A stretch of DNA of 64,000 bases, from contig NZ_LMAF01000001.1 of NCBI RefSeq assembly GCF_001542875.1, positions 558,001 to 622,000 of the forward strand, in the 5' to 3' direction. The notes beneath the pieces are model-generated. The model saw only the letters and a list, made by a program, of their open reading frames with translations, had not been told where the DNA came from and searched no databases. Shown one piece after another: positions 54,338 through 63,570 of the stretch; position 1 is the first letter of the stretch, and every line of letters begins with the position of its first letter. Source of the stretch: Erythrobacter sp. YT30. GTDB taxonomy: Bacteria > Pseudomonadota > Alphaproteobacteria > Sphingomonadales > Sphingomonadaceae. Made by a program: the position numbers and the translations under genes.

Positions 54338-55890
54338 GACGTCAACCCCTCGCTCAATTCGCGTAGCAAGGCTGTCCGGTCGATTTTTCCGTTTGGATTG
54401 AGCGGCAGAGATTCGCGCCAATGTATCACCTTTGGATGCATGAAATTGGGCAACTCCTGTCCAAGTGACTTGCGAAAGGCTTCGCGCTCTGCCTCGTCGG
54501 CTTGCCCCCGCAACACCAGATGCACAGCATGGCCAAGCGCCGCATCCGGCAAACCCAGCGCCACAGCTTCCTGCACAAGGTCACTCGCAATAGCGACTTC
54601 TTCGATTTCCTGCGGGCTGATGCGATTGCCCGCACTTTTGATCATCGCATCGCGGCGACCGATAAAGTGAAGCAGGTCATTCTCATCGCGCACTACCCTG
54701 TCACCAGACCAAACCGCTGTGCCACCATAGCGCGAGGTTTCAGGCGCTGGCCGAAAGCGTTTCGCGGTGCGCTCAGGATCCTGCCAATACCCCTGAGCGA
54801 CCAGGGGGCCGCAATGGACAAGCTCGCCTTCCTCGCCATGCTCTGCGATATTGCCGTTATCATCAATCACCAGAATCTCGGCAAAAGGAATGGCCTTACC
54901 CATTGATGTTGGATGTTTTTCGACAAGCTCTGGCTCGAGATAGGTCGATCGGAATGCCTCTGTCAGTCCGTACATCGGATACAAATCGGCATCCGGAAAG
55001 ATCGTTGTCAGATCACTCACCAATTCGCGCGTCAATGCCCCACCGCTATTCGTCATACGGCGCATCTGCGCGGTTGCCTCTGACGGCCACTCGATCTCGG
55101 TCAATTGCACCCACAGTGGCGGGACGGCGGCAAGTGTCGTGACGCCGTGCTTTGCGCATGCCTTGACCACATCGCGTGCAAACAGAAAATCGAGCGGAGC
55201 GACGCTCCCGCCTGCATACCAGGTCGAAAGCAATTGGTTCTGCCCGTAGTCGAACGAAAACGGCAACACACCCAATGTCACATCATCCTCGGTAAGCTTG
55301 AGGTAATGCGCAACGCTCACGGCGCCTAACCACAGGTTAGCATGACTGAGCATGACGCCCTTTGGTCGTCCGGTGGAACCGCTGGTATATAGGATCGCCA
55401 CCAGATCGTCCGGATCAGCATATGAGGCCTCAATCGTTGCTTCCGATGCGCTTGCCTCTTCGAGCGCTGCCTGCTCCTCGATTGCCGCACATCCCGAAGG
55501 CACATCGCCATCTTCAAGCGATTTCAATCGTGCCGACGTCGCCATCAGTAGAACCGCCCCGCTATCGCGCAGAATATGACCGGCCTGCGCGCGTTTGAGG
55601 AGCGGATTGATCGGAACATGCACCAACCCCGCCCGCGCCGCTGCGAGGGGAAGGAGCGCTGTGAGCTCTCCCTTTGCTGCCCAACTGGCGATCCGGCTTC
55701 CGCATTCGGGCACTTTGTGCTGGAGCCATGCGGCAAGCTGGGCCACACGCAGCCTTAACGCTTCGTGGGTAAGCACCTTGTCGCGTAGGACCAAAGCAGG
55801 CCGCGTCTCATCCCCTCGCTCCCTCGCCAGTTCGGCAAGGTGATCGAGCGGGCGAGGAACGGTCGACTTAATTTCTGAATGGTTTGACAT
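54334..55890 (-). CDS. Acyl-CoA ligase (AMP-forming), exosortase A-associated
   Basis: 518 residues of the ANL superfamily. The ATP loop is LYTSGSTGRPKGVMLSH (about 176-192), the core has GLTEAFRSTY, and the C-terminal hinge DENDLLHFIGRRDAMIKSAGNRISPQE is followed by the catalytic Lys in NPNGKIDRTAL. It resembles NRPS-type adenylation and acyl-CoA ligases; in XrtA loci it is TIGR03098. It probably loads an acyl or amino acid onto the nearby carrier protein. It is translated with the decarboxylase gene. Start ATG 55890 is preferred to an upstream in-frame codon at 55926. Confidence 0.92.
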   Translation of the reverse strand: MSNHSEIKSTVPRPLDHLAELARERGDETRPALVLRDKVLTHEALRLRVAQLAAWLQHKVPECGSRIASWAAKGELTALLPLAAARAGLVHVPINPLLKRAQAGHILRDSGAVLLMATSARLKSLEDGDVPSGCAAIEEQAALEEASASEATIEASYADPDDLVAILYTSGSTGRPKGVMLSHANLWLGAVSVAHYLKLTEDDVTLGVLPFSFDYGQNQLLSTWYAGGSVAPLDFLFARDVVKACAKHGVTTLAAVPPLWVQLTEIEWPSEATAQMRRMTNSGGALTRELVSDLTTIFPDADLYPMYGLTEAFRSTYLEPELVEKHPTSMGKAIPFAEILVIDDNGNIAEHGEEGELVHCGPLVAQGYWQDPERTAKRFRPAPETSRYGGTAVWSGDRVVRDENDLLHFIGRRDAMIKSAGNRISPQEIEEVAIASDLVQEAVALGLPDAALGHAVHLVLRGQADEAEREAFRKSLGQELPNFMHPKVIHWRESLPLNPNGKIDRTALLRELSEGLTS

Positions 55891-55918
55891 TGATGCTTGG
55901 CAAAGGATTGAGCGCGTT

Positions 55919-56950
55919 GTGATCAAAGCCAGCTATCACGATAGCGTCAAGGATGTGCAAGCCAAGTTTGATGCGCTTGGCTCTTTGGAAAGCGTTGCCA
56001 GTGCTCCATTTGACCGGGTCCAATGGTATGAATTGCTCGAACAGACAGGCCTACAACCGCTCTACGCCTGTGCGGAGGGTGGTGACGCGTTTGCCATGCT
56101 GGCGCTCACGCAAAAAAGCGGTCGTATCGCTTCCTTGCGAAATTGGTACAACTTCACCTGGAGGCCAATTGCGACGAGCGAAGAGGCTACAGGCGCTCTG
56201 ATTGGTCAGATTGCTACGGAACTAAAAACCCGCGCTCACAGGATCACGCTTGAGCCTGTGCCTCAAGAGGACGGGACTGCCGAAATGCTCGCCCTGGCTT
56301 TTGCCGGCGCAGGATGGCGTGTTGAAGTCTCACAATGCGACGTCAATCATGTGATCAATCTGCACAGCAAGACCTTTTCCGAATACTGGGCTGAGCGCCC
56401 TGGACCCTTACGCACCACTCTCAAACGCAAGGGCAGGCAGGTCACCACGCGCATCATAAAGAGCTTTGATGCCGAGCTGTGGGATCAATATGAGCAAATT
56501 TACGCATCAAGCTGGAAGCCCGAAGAGGACCACCCAGACATGCTCCGCGCCTTCGCTCAGGCGGAGGCACGAGAGGGTCGATTGCGGCTCGGATTGGCTT
56601 TTCACGAAGGCCAGCCAATTGCCGCCCAGTTTTGGACAGTCGATAATGGCTGCGCTTACATTCACAAGCTAGCCCATCTCGAAGAACATCAAAATTTGTC
56701 AGCCGGGACAGTACTTTCAGCCGCGCTGTTTGAGCATGTTATCGACAATGATGGAGTTTCGACGATAGATTTTGGCACGGGACACCAAAGCTATAAGGCC
56801 GATTGGATGGGAGAAACGCGCCCGCGCTATCGGATCGACTGTCTCAACAGGAAGCGCCCTGCCGCATGGATCGATCTCGCGATACTCGCATTTGGCCGGT
56901 TGAGGGACGCAGATGTCCCAAAACTTGCGCCGCGCCCGACCGCTGGTTAA
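55919..56950 (+). CDS. GNAT/FemAB-like acyltransferase (BioF2-type)
   Basis: 343 residues. The start is GTG 55919, lying in the 28-base gap to the divergent acyl-CoA ligase. It contains an Acetyltransf_6-like domain: RTTLKRKGRQVTTRIIKSFD, SSWKPEEDHPDMLRAFAQAEA, GLAFHEGQPIAAQFWTVD and a SAGTVLSAALFEHVIDNDGV stretch; the end has IDFGTGHQSYKADWM, close to FemAB-type proteins. It may transfer an acyl or aminoacyl group from the carrier protein encoded next. A second such protein lies at 44909-45982. Confidence 0.84.
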   Translation: MIKASYHDSVKDVQAKFDALGSLESVASAPFDRVQWYELLEQTGLQPLYACAEGGDAFAMLALTQKSGRIASLRNWYNFTWRPIATSEEATGALIGQIATELKTRAHRITLEPVPQEDGTAEMLALAFAGAGWRVEVSQCDVNHVINLHSKTFSEYWAERPGPLRTTLKRKGRQVTTRIIKSFDAELWDQYEQIYASSWKPEEDHPDMLRAFAQAEAREGRLRLGLAFHEGQPIAAQFWTVDNGCAYIHKLAHLEEHQNLSAGTVLSAALFEHVIDNDGVSTIDFGTGHQSYKADWMGETRPRYRIDCLNRKRPAAWIDLAILAFGRLRDADVPKLAPRPTAG

Positions 56951-56965
56951 AGGCGCGCCACATTT

Positions 56966-56993
56966 TTGAGCAGCGTTCAAAGCGCAATATTGT
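56966..56993 (+). promoter_or_regulatory. Possible promoter upstream of the ACP gene
   Basis: TTGAGC (56966-56971) and TATTGT (56988-56993) are spaced by 16 bases in the gap between the GNAT and ACP genes, about 42 bases before the ACP start. The match is moderate; the ACP gene may equally be read from the GNAT promoter. Confidence 0.3.
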
Positions 56994-57035
56994 GCTAGAC
57001 GAACAATCAACGCCGCGAGAGGGGATCATCAGCCC

Positions 57036-57353
57036 ATGTGCACTCAGCCCGCTCAGACCGAAGAGCACGATGTTTCGACGCAAGAGGAAAACCTCTCCGA
57101 AACGGATACGGCACTCAAATCGATCATCGCAGATGTGTTGGGCCTTGAAGCCGCAACGGTAAATGAATTCACGCCTGAGACGGGGCTCTTTGGACACTTG
57201 CCAGAACTTGATTCTATGGCGGTTGCTGGCCTCCTCACGGAAATGGAAGACAGACTGGGCTTCATCATTGAAGACGACGATGTCGATGGCGAAATGCTGG
57301 AGACTTATGGCGGGCTTCTCGAATTTGCGCATACGAAACGGGTCGAGGCCTGA
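57036..57353 (+). CDS. Acyl carrier protein, exosortase A-associated
   Basis: 105 residues. A four-helix carrier-protein domain: LKSIIADVLGLEAATVNEFTP, then HLPELDSMAVAGLLTEMED with Ser60, the phosphopantetheine site, and DDDVDGEMLETYGGLLEF. About 25 N-terminal residues are polar and variable. It is not the housekeeping AcpP, as it lacks the usual ELGADSLDTVE motif. It is probably loaded by the acyl-CoA ligase at 54334-55890. GAGAGGGG lies 12 bases upstream of ATG 57036. The following hydrolase gene is 9 bases away. Confidence 0.92.
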   Translation: MCTQPAQTEEHDVSTQEENLSETDTALKSIIADVLGLEAATVNEFTPETGLFGHLPELDSMAVAGLLTEMEDRLGFIIEDDDVDGEMLETYGGLLEFAHTKRVEA

Positions 57354-57362
57354 GCCGATACG

Positions 57363-58058
57363 GTGATTGCGACCTGGCCCTGTCCACTCGCTGACGGCGC
57401 TGTTTCGGAAGAGTTGCTCGTAACCATCGGGGAAGGCGATGCAGCGAGCCTACTAATCATTCCTCCTCTTTTTGCTGAGCAAAATCTCATGCGAAGGCAG
57501 CTGGTGCTGATTATGCGCCATCTCGCAGATGCCGGGATTACATCTCATCTGCCTGATCTGCCGGGCTGGAACGAGAGCCTTCTTCCAAGTTCGGAACAGA
57601 GCCTTGCGACTTGGCGCGTAGCCATGTCAGAGGCCGCCAGGCATCTGGACGCAACCCATGTGCTTGCGGTCCGTAGCGGTGCCTTGCTTGTGCCCAGCGG
57701 CCTTAAGGGATGGCTTTACGCGCCGCAATCAGGGGACAAGCTGATCCGCACAATGATACGCGCACAAGGCATCGCAGACCGAGAAGCTGGGAAAGCCGAA
57801 GCGAGCGACCAAATGATGGACAAAGGCCGGATCGAAGGCCTTCAGTTAGTCGGCTGGGATGTTAGCTCTGAGCTATTCCGTGATCTGCAGAGTGCGGATT
57901 TTCCGGGCGGCGATCTGTTGACCGTGATTTCTCAGGAAGAAGCTGGCGGTTCCGGGCTGTGGCTACGCGCCGAGCCGGGAGAGGACTTGAAGCAGGCACA
58001 ACAGATTGCGAGCCTCATCGCGAATTCCATCCCAAGCTCCAGTAGCGAGGACGCATGA
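57363..58058 (+). CDS. Exosortase A-associated hydrolase 2
   Basis: 231 residues, GTG start at 57363. An alpha/beta hydrolase-like protein assigned to the TIGR03101 type by context and by the IIPPLFAEQNLMRRQL and LPDLPGWNESL segments. The usual GXSXG nucleophile elbow is replaced by LAVRSGALL with Ser105, so catalysis may be altered or lost. It could release the acyl group from the carrier protein (proofreading) or finish the product. It overlaps hydrolase 1 as ATGA, so they are produced together. Confidence 0.82.
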   Translation: MIATWPCPLADGAVSEELLVTIGEGDAASLLIIPPLFAEQNLMRRQLVLIMRHLADAGITSHLPDLPGWNESLLPSSEQSLATWRVAMSEAARHLDATHVLAVRSGALLVPSGLKGWLYAPQSGDKLIRTMIRAQGIADREAGKAEASDQMMDKGRIEGLQLVGWDVSSELFRDLQSADFPGGDLLTVISQEEAGGSGLWLRAEPGEDLKQAQQIASLIANSIPSSSSEDA

Positions 58059-58858
58059 CACGGCTCGCGCTCGATTTTGGTTGTGGGAGCCTCAAATGCG
58101 CTGGCAGCCTCGACACTGCCCCCGGCACCACGGGCCTGCTCATCGTGAGCGGAGGCAATGAAATCAGATCGGGCGCATTTTCAGGACAGGCAAAGCTCGC
58201 TGCCAAAGTCGCAAAGGCAGGCTTTCCCGTTTTCCGCTTCGATCGCAGGGGTGTAGGCGACAGCGAAGGCGAGAACCGCGGATTCCGCTCAAGCGAAGGC
58301 GATATCAAAGCAGCCAGCCATGCATTCAGGGCAATCGCTCCGCAGGTTGAACGCGTATTCGCCTTTGGCAATTGCGATGCAGCCTCTGCCCTAATGCTGA
58401 TGTCCGGCCAAGGGTTTGATGGGCTCATACTCTCCAATCCTTGGATCCTGGATGAGGATGCTGGCGACAATGACGATGCGATGCCGCCTCCCTCCGCCAT
58501 CCGTGCGCGATATTCAGAAAAGCTCAAAAATCCTTCCGAGATCGGGCGATTGCTGCGCGGGGGCGTTGATCTTAAGAAGCTTGCGCGCGGCCTTGTGAAA
58601 TCAGTCGGAAACACACCGCCTTCCTCGACACTGGGAGGGGAGATGCGCGATGGATTGGCGGAGTTTGAAGGTGCGGTGCGCATCCTGCTTGCAGGTGCAG
58701 ATCGGACGGCCCAAGCGTTTGAGGATAGCTGGGACGCGGGCGATCCAAGATTTGCTCATCATCAGATCACGAAATGCGATGGCGCTGGCCACGCCTACGT
58801 AGCGCCGCCTCATCAGGACTGGCTGTTGCGCCAAGTGCTTGCCGCGCTGCGCAGCTAA
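58055..58858 (+). CDS. Exosortase A-associated hydrolase 1
   Basis: 267 residues of the alpha/beta hydrolase fold, TIGR03100-like. The strand before the nucleophile is VFAFGNCDAAS; Cys107 takes the nucleophile place of serine. The oxyanion region VSGGNEIRSGAF is N-terminal, an acid residue lies in LLAGADRTAQAF, and a late His in CDGAGHAYV. A RFDRRGVGDSEGENRGF loop is typical for the family. It probably acts with hydrolase 2 and the ACP on an acyl thioester. It ends just before the convergent RNA methyltransferase stop. Confidence 0.87.
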   Translation: MTRLALDFGCGSLKCAGSLDTAPGTTGLLIVSGGNEIRSGAFSGQAKLAAKVAKAGFPVFRFDRRGVGDSEGENRGFRSSEGDIKAASHAFRAIAPQVERVFAFGNCDAASALMLMSGQGFDGLILSNPWILDEDAGDNDDAMPPPSAIRARYSEKLKNPSEIGRLLRGGVDLKKLARGLVKSVGNTPPSSTLGGEMRDGLAEFEGAVRILLAGADRTAQAFEDSWDAGDPRFAHHQITKCDGAGHAYVAPPHQDWLLRQVLAALRS

Positions 58859-60057
58859 TTCCGCTCAAACAGGCTTACAAGCTCAACGTGGGTCGACCAG
58901 CGGAACTGGCCCACAGGGCGCAGCTTTGACAATCTAAAGCCGGCCTCAGCCATAACAGACCCGTCACGCGCCCAGCTTGAAGGGTTGCAGCTGACATAAA
59001 CCACCTTCTCGCAATCGCTTGCCGCCATCTCCTGTACCTGCGATCTTGCGCCCGCCCTGGGCGGATCGAGAAGGACCGCGTCGAAATTGTTGAGCTCGGC
59101 CGACTGAAGGGGATTGCGAAACAAGTCGCGGTGGATCGGATAGACGTTGCCGCGCGCTCGTGCCGCCACTGATTTTAGCGCAAGGTGTGCGGAGCGATCA
59201 GCCTCGGCAGCGAGGAACTTGCGCCCCTCCCGAACGTTCAGCGCAAAGGTACCTAGCCCCGAAAAAAGATCCGCGACCTTCTTTGCATCGCCCAGAAACT
59301 CTTGTGCATCGGCGATCATGCGGTCCTCCGCATCCTCCGTCGCCTGAAGGAATGAGCCTGAAGGAAACGGCACAGGAATGCCGCCAAGAGTGACCGTTAC
59401 TGGCTCAGGCTCCCATTGTGTTTCCGGGCCATAGCCCTGATCAATCGTCACGCGCGCCAATCCACGTTCGCGCGCAAAATCTGACATGGCTTCAATCGCT
59501 TCGAGCCCTTCCAGCGGGAAATGGGTGAAGCCAACATCAACACCGGTGTCGCAAACGGTCATTTGCACATCGACAGCGCCTTTTGGTCCATATCGAGCGA
59601 TCAACGATCGGACCGGATCAATCAGATCAGCGAGACTTGGATGCAAAACCGGGCATTCGCGGCAATCGACGATTTTATGCGATCCGCTTTCACGAAAGCC
59701 GATGATGGCACTTTTTTGTGTTCGGATCGCGTGGAGTGTCGTCCTGCGGCGCGCTTTGGGAGGAGAGAGGTGAACGGGTAGTTCCTCATCGATTTCGAGC
59801 CCCTGCCCCAATGCCGCATTCACCACTCTATCGCGTACAAACGCCGCAAGGGCCGCGTTATCAGCATGTTGCAGCTGACATCCGCCACAAGTTCCGAAAT
59901 GCTGGCATGGAGGCTCTTGGTGGCGAGGTCCTCGATCGATTATCACTCCGCTCGCATCGATTACATCGCCCGGCAAGGTGCCGGCTGCATGGCGGCCGCT
60001 TTCGGTCACTCCATCGCCTTTGGCAGCGATGCGGACAATGGTTTCGTATTCGCTCAC
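58855..60057 (-). CDS. Fe-S 23S rRNA/tRNA (uracil-C5) methyltransferase (RumA/TrmA family)
   Basis: Class I RNA methyltransferase of about 400 residues, starting GTG 60057, which overlaps the nnr stop as GTGA (the in-frame codon at 60162 lies within nnr). The [4Fe-4S] cysteines seem to be Cys51, Cys57 and Cys60 (CQHFGTCGGC) and one of Cys132/Cys135 (DCRECPV). The SAM domain has VADLFSGLGTFALN; the catalytic Cys357 is in YVSCNPSSWARD. It methylates the C5 of a uridine in rRNA or tRNA; the target is not determinable. No TRAM domain was recognised, so it is shorter than E. coli RlmD. Confidence 0.9.
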   Translation of the reverse strand: MSEYETIVRIAAKGDGVTESGRHAAGTLPGDVIDASGVIIDRGPRHQEPPCQHFGTCGGCQLQHADNAALAAFVRDRVVNAALGQGLEIDEELPVHLSPPKARRRTTLHAIRTQKSAIIGFRESGSHKIVDCRECPVLHPSLADLIDPVRSLIARYGPKGAVDVQMTVCDTGVDVGFTHFPLEGLEAIEAMSDFARERGLARVTIDQGYGPETQWEPEPVTVTLGGIPVPFPSGSFLQATEDAEDRMIADAQEFLGDAKKVADLFSGLGTFALNVREGRKFLAAEADRSAHLALKSVAARARGNVYPIHRDLFRNPLQSAELNNFDAVLLDPPRAGARSQVQEMAASDCEKVVYVSCNPSSWARDGSVMAEAGFRLSKLRPVGQFRWSTHVELVSLFERN

Positions 60058-61445
60058 AGGCAGACACTGGCAGCATCGCTCACGGCATGAGCGAGATCGG
60101 ATGCGGTGAAGAATGCCCCGCAGCGGCGCGCCGCTTCGCCGTGCAGCCAAACTGCTTCGCAAGCTGCTGCAAAGGGATCGGCGCCGCCCGCCATCCGGCT
60201 CGCGGCGATGCCAGAAAGCACATCGCCGCTGCCTGCAACAGATAGCCAGCTGGTGGAAGGCGGTGTGATGGCAATATCGCCTTGTGGAGAGGCGATAATC
60301 GTATCAGGCCCTTTTGCGCAAACGATCATCCCGCTGACTTTCGCCAATGCCACCGCACGTTCCTTGCGAACCTCAGCAATCACTGAAAATGATCGGCACA
60401 GCGCGTCAAGCTCGCCATCATGGGGCGTGGCGAGCACCACGCAGTCTTGTGAAAGCATTTCTGGACGAAGAAGAACGAGCGCATCGCCATCCAGCACGAC
60501 CGGCTTTTGCTGGGACATGACAGCGTTAAGTCGCTGAGAGGCTTTCTCACTGCGACCAAGGCCAGGGCCCACTAGCACCGCCTTGATACGGTCATCTGCC
60601 AGAGTTTCGCTCAGGGGCCCTCTTTCGATCACAAGAGCGGGCTCGCCATCGACACTTTCAACCTCGGTGAGGAGCTTTACATAGCCAGCGCCGCTGCGCT
60701 GCGCCGCTTCTGAAGCGAGAAGCCCTGCTCCCGGCATCTCTCCGCCAACCACGGCAAGAAGGCCCCTTGTGTACTTGTGCGCATCGGCCTTGGGAGCATG
60801 GAGCTTCGGCTTGGCGATAAGCTGAGCCGCCCCTTCGACCGCCTCAATACCAATAGGAACAAGCCGCTTCGTGCCCATCTGCGCGCGAGCCGGTAGCGAC
60901 CAGTGCGCGAATTTCCAGGCACCCAACGAGATTGTGGCAGTGTAGGTCGGCAGCCGATCGTTGAGGAGCGCGCCGCTGTCGCTATCCACTCCCGATGGTA
61001 AGTCGATCGCGATTCGAATAGTGTGACGCCCCGCCAGATCACGCAGTAGCAAAGCGTGTTCAGGTTCTAGCGGGCGCGCAAGTCCGGTGCCGAAAAGGCA
61101 ATCAACCAAGACCTCACCGCGGACTTCTCCGCCCGACGTTTCAACCGCCGTGTCCCAGAGTTTACGGGCTGTCTTCGCGGCATCCGTCTTGGGCTCCATC
61201 GGCGCGACAATCTGGACTGCATTACCAGCATCTCGCAGCCGACGCGCGATCACATAACCATCGCCGCCATTGTTGCCCGGACCGCAAAGAACCGTCACAG
61301 AGCGTCCACCAGCAATCCGCCGCACCCATTCCGCAGCGCCGCCTGCCGCGATCTCCATCAAGTCAGATACGCTCATCCCTGCATCGAAGAGCGCTTGCTC
61401 TGCATCGCGCATCTGGCTTGCGGAAAGGACTTGTCGTTCGCTCAC
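60054..61445 (-). CDS. nnr: Bifunctional NAD(P)HX epimerase/dehydratase
   Basis: Repairs hydrated NAD(P)H. The N-terminal epimerase domain (YjeF-N: LCGPGNNGGDGYVIARRL and IDLPSGVDSDSG) and the C-terminal ATP/ADP-dependent dehydratase (ribokinase-like: GLLAVVGGEMPGAG, VLVGPGLGRSEKA, CAKGPDTII and SVAGSGDVLSGIAA) are both present. 463 residues from GTG 61445, which has a GAGGGCGGTAAG site; the in-frame ATG at 61517 lies within the next gene. It overlaps the RNA methyltransferase start. Confidence 0.94.
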   Translation of the reverse strand: MSERQVLSASQMRDAEQALFDAGMSVSDLMEIAAGGAAEWVRRIAGGRSVTVLCGPGNNGGDGYVIARRLRDAGNAVQIVAPMEPKTDAAKTARKLWDTAVETSGGEVRGEVLVDCLFGTGLARPLEPEHALLLRDLAGRHTIRIAIDLPSGVDSDSGALLNDRLPTYTATISLGAWKFAHWSLPARAQMGTKRLVPIGIEAVEGAAQLIAKPKLHAPKADAHKYTRGLLAVVGGEMPGAGLLASEAAQRSGAGYVKLLTEVESVDGEPALVIERGPLSETLADDRIKAVLVGPGLGRSEKASQRLNAVMSQQKPVVLDGDALVLLRPEMLSQDCVVLATPHDGELDALCRSFSVIAEVRKERAVALAKVSGMIVCAKGPDTIIASPQGDIAITPPSTSWLSVAGSGDVLSGIAASRMAGGADPFAAACEAVWLHGEAARRCGAFFTASDLAHAVSDAASVCL

Positions 61446-61455
61446 CTTACCGCCC

Positions 61456-61833
61456 TCATGGCGCCGGATCGGATTGCCGGATAAGCTGGCTGGGCACGCG
61501 ATAGCGATCAGAACCAATCATGAAATCGGTAATATCGTCCGTGCTTTGATCGCTGATGCGAAGGCTGTCCGCACCATCGGCAACGCCCAGTTCCTGCGTT
61601 TTGAGATCAAAAGCTATCCGGCGAAAACCGCCATCAGGATGGTGAATAAGGAAGATATCGGCACCTCCGCTAGCAACCTTTTCGATTGAGCAAACCTCTG
61701 ACATCTCGACGCCTTCGCCGATAGCGCATGAGACGCGCTCACCTTCAGCCTCCGAGCTTTGTTCGAGCGCGCTGCATCCGGTGAACGCTGCAACGCTCAG
61801 ACAAAGCGCAACTCTAAATGTCGGCGAAGACAT
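61456..61833 (-). CDS. Hypothetical lipoprotein
   Basis: 125 residues with a clear lipoprotein signal: hydrophobic [12 protein letters not shown] then Cys20 (FTGCSALEQ). A cysteine pair ([14 protein letters not shown], about 36 and 48) may form a disulfide. The rest contains a beta-rich segment [19 protein letters not shown]. No family is recognised. Start ATG 61833 overlaps the ilvD stop by 20 bases; longer in-frame starts (61890, 61929) would add an Arg-rich stretch before the signal and are rejected. Envelope location is likely; function unknown. Confidence 0.78.
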   Translation of the reverse strand: MSSPTFRVALCLSVAAFTGCSALEQSSEAEGERVSCAIGEGVEMSEVCSIEKVASGGADIFLIHHPDGGFRRIAFDLKTQELGVADGADSLRISDQSTDDITDFMIGSDRYRVPSQLIRQSDPAP

Positions 61834-63529
61834 GCGTTTCCTTCTTGGCGCCGGGATGAGTGAGCGCGCCGAAACGCGCTTTTCCGACATTCTGCGAATA
61901 CCGCCACAAGGCTCCCGACTGATAGTCATTGGTGCGCGGCTGCCATTTTACTTTCCGATCGACCAGCGTGGCCGCATCGACTTCAAGATCGATAGTGCCA
62001 GCCTCTGCATCGATGCTGATCGTGTCGCCATCTTCAACGAGAGCAATCGGGCCTCCATCGGCAGCCTCTGGACCCACATGGCCGATGCAAAAACCGCGTG
62101 TTGCGCCAGAGAACCGGCCGTCAGTGATAAGCGCAACTTTCTCACCCATACCCTGCCCGTAGAGCGCAGCCGTCGTCGCGAGCATTTCGCGCATGCCGGG
62201 GCCACCCTTTGGTCCTTCGTAGCGGATTATGATGACGCTGCCTTCAGCGATATCGCGCTTCTCAACCGCTGCGAAAGCATCCTCTTCGCATTCGAAAACG
62301 CGCGCTGTGCCGGTGAATTGCAGCCGCTCCATACCCGCAACCTTCACAATCGCGCCATCGGGAGCGAGCGAGCCTTTAAGCCCCACCACGCCGCCCGTGG
62401 GCGTGATCGGCGCTTTCACGTCATAAAAGACCTTCTGATCGGGGTTCCAGGTGATTTCCTCGATGTTTTCGCCGAGTGTCTTGCCCGTCACTGTCATCGG
62501 CGATGGATCGAGGAAACCGCCATCCAGCAGCGTCTTCATTCCCATGTAGACACCGCCAGCCTCGTGCATGTCCTTAGCGACGTATTTGCCGCCCGGCTTA
62601 AGATCAGCGATGTAGGGCGTCGATTTGAAGATTTCGGCGACGTCGAACAGGTCGAAATCAATGCCGCATTCGCTCGCCATGGCAGGCAGGTGAAGCGCTG
62701 CATTGGTCGAACCGCCGGTTGCGGCGACCACGCGCGCTGCGTTCTCGAACGCGGTTTTGGTGCAGATATCCCGCGGACGCAGATTGATCTTCAAAAGCTC
62801 CATGACCTGCTTGCCTGCAGCGCGCGCAATTTCTTCACGCGATTTGTAAGGAGCAGGCGACATATTGCTGTTTGGAAGAGACAATCCGATAGCCTCACCA
62901 ACACATGCCATGGTGTTGGCCGTAAACTGCCCGCCGCATGCACCGTGTCCAGGACAGGCGACTTTCTCAAGCTCGATCAATTCCTGCAAAGGACAGTTTC
63001 CCGCAGCGTGCTGTCCGACCGCCTCGAACACGTCGACAACAGTGACATCCTCACCCTTGTAGACGCCGGGAAGGATCGACCCGCCATAAACGAAGATACT
63101 CGGCACGTTGAGCCGCAGCATGGCCATCATCATGCCGGGCAAGCTCTTGTCGCATCCCGCAAAGCCTACCAACGCATCGTAGCAATGCCCGCGCACCGAA
63201 AGCTCGACACTGTCCGCTATCACCTCGCGGCTAATTAACGAGCTCTTCATGCCTTGATGGCCCATCGCGATGCCGTCGGTTACCGTGATCGTGTTGAACC
63301 GACGCGGCGTGCCACCGCCAGCGATCACACCCTCGCGGCAGATATCGGCCTGCGGATCGAGCGTGGTGTTGCAAGGTGCGCTGTCATTGCCAGCACTCGC
63401 CACCGCGACGAACGGCTTTGTAATATCCTCTTCCGTCATCCCCATCGCGTAGTAATAGGAGCGATGCGGCGCGCGCTCAGGACCGACCGAGACGTGACGA
63501 CTTGGCAATTTGGACTTGTCGAACGACAT
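61814..63529 (-). CDS. ilvD: Dihydroxy-acid dehydratase
   Basis: Dehydrates 2,3-dihydroxy-isovalerate and -methylvalerate in valine and isoleucine synthesis, and feeds leucine and pantothenate synthesis. 571 residues from ATG 63529; an in-frame codon at 63601 would add 24 residues inside the next gene. The Fe-S ligands are Cys53 (SAPCNTT), Cys126 ([10 protein letters not shown]) and Cys198 ([14 protein letters not shown]), the third supporting a [2Fe-2S] enzyme or the IlvD group in general. [17 protein letters not shown] lies near the C-terminus. It starts 41 bases after the next gene's stop. Confidence 0.95.
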   Translation of the reverse strand: MSFDKSKLPSRHVSVGPERAPHRSYYYAMGMTEEDITKPFVAVASAGNDSAPCNTTLDPQADICREGVIAGGGTPRRFNTITVTDGIAMGHQGMKSSLISREVIADSVELSVRGHCYDALVGFAGCDKSLPGMMMAMLRLNVPSIFVYGGSILPGVYKGEDVTVVDVFEAVGQHAAGNCPLQELIELEKVACPGHGACGGQFTANTMACVGEAIGLSLPNSNMSPAPYKSREEIARAAGKQVMELLKINLRPRDICTKTAFENAARVVAATGGSTNAALHLPAMASECGIDFDLFDVAEIFKSTPYIADLKPGGKYVAKDMHEAGGVYMGMKTLLDGGFLDPSPMTVTGKTLGENIEEITWNPDQKVFYDVKAPITPTGGVVGLKGSLAPDGAIVKVAGMERLQFTGTARVFECEEDAFAAVEKRDIAEGSVIIIRYEGPKGGPGMREMLATTAALYGQGMGEKVALITDGRFSGATRGFCIGHVGPEAADGGPIALVEDGDTISIDAEAGTIDLEVDAATLVDRKVKWQPRTNDYQSGALWRYSQNVGKARFGALTHPGAKKETHVFADI

Positions 63530-63570
63530 TTTGTTTCCTGCTGCTTCGAATTTGCGAAACGGCAGTGCCT

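Noticed and set aside
54910-54930. Second copy of the GAGCTTGTCGAA repeat
   Set aside because: Only part of the string matches, and it lies inside the acyl-CoA ligase gene, encoding the residues ELVEK.
61781-63238. 485-codon plus-strand ORF opposite ilvD
   Set aside because: It is antisense to ilvD, whose Fe-S cysteines and length are right; the antisense protein has no recognisable domain.
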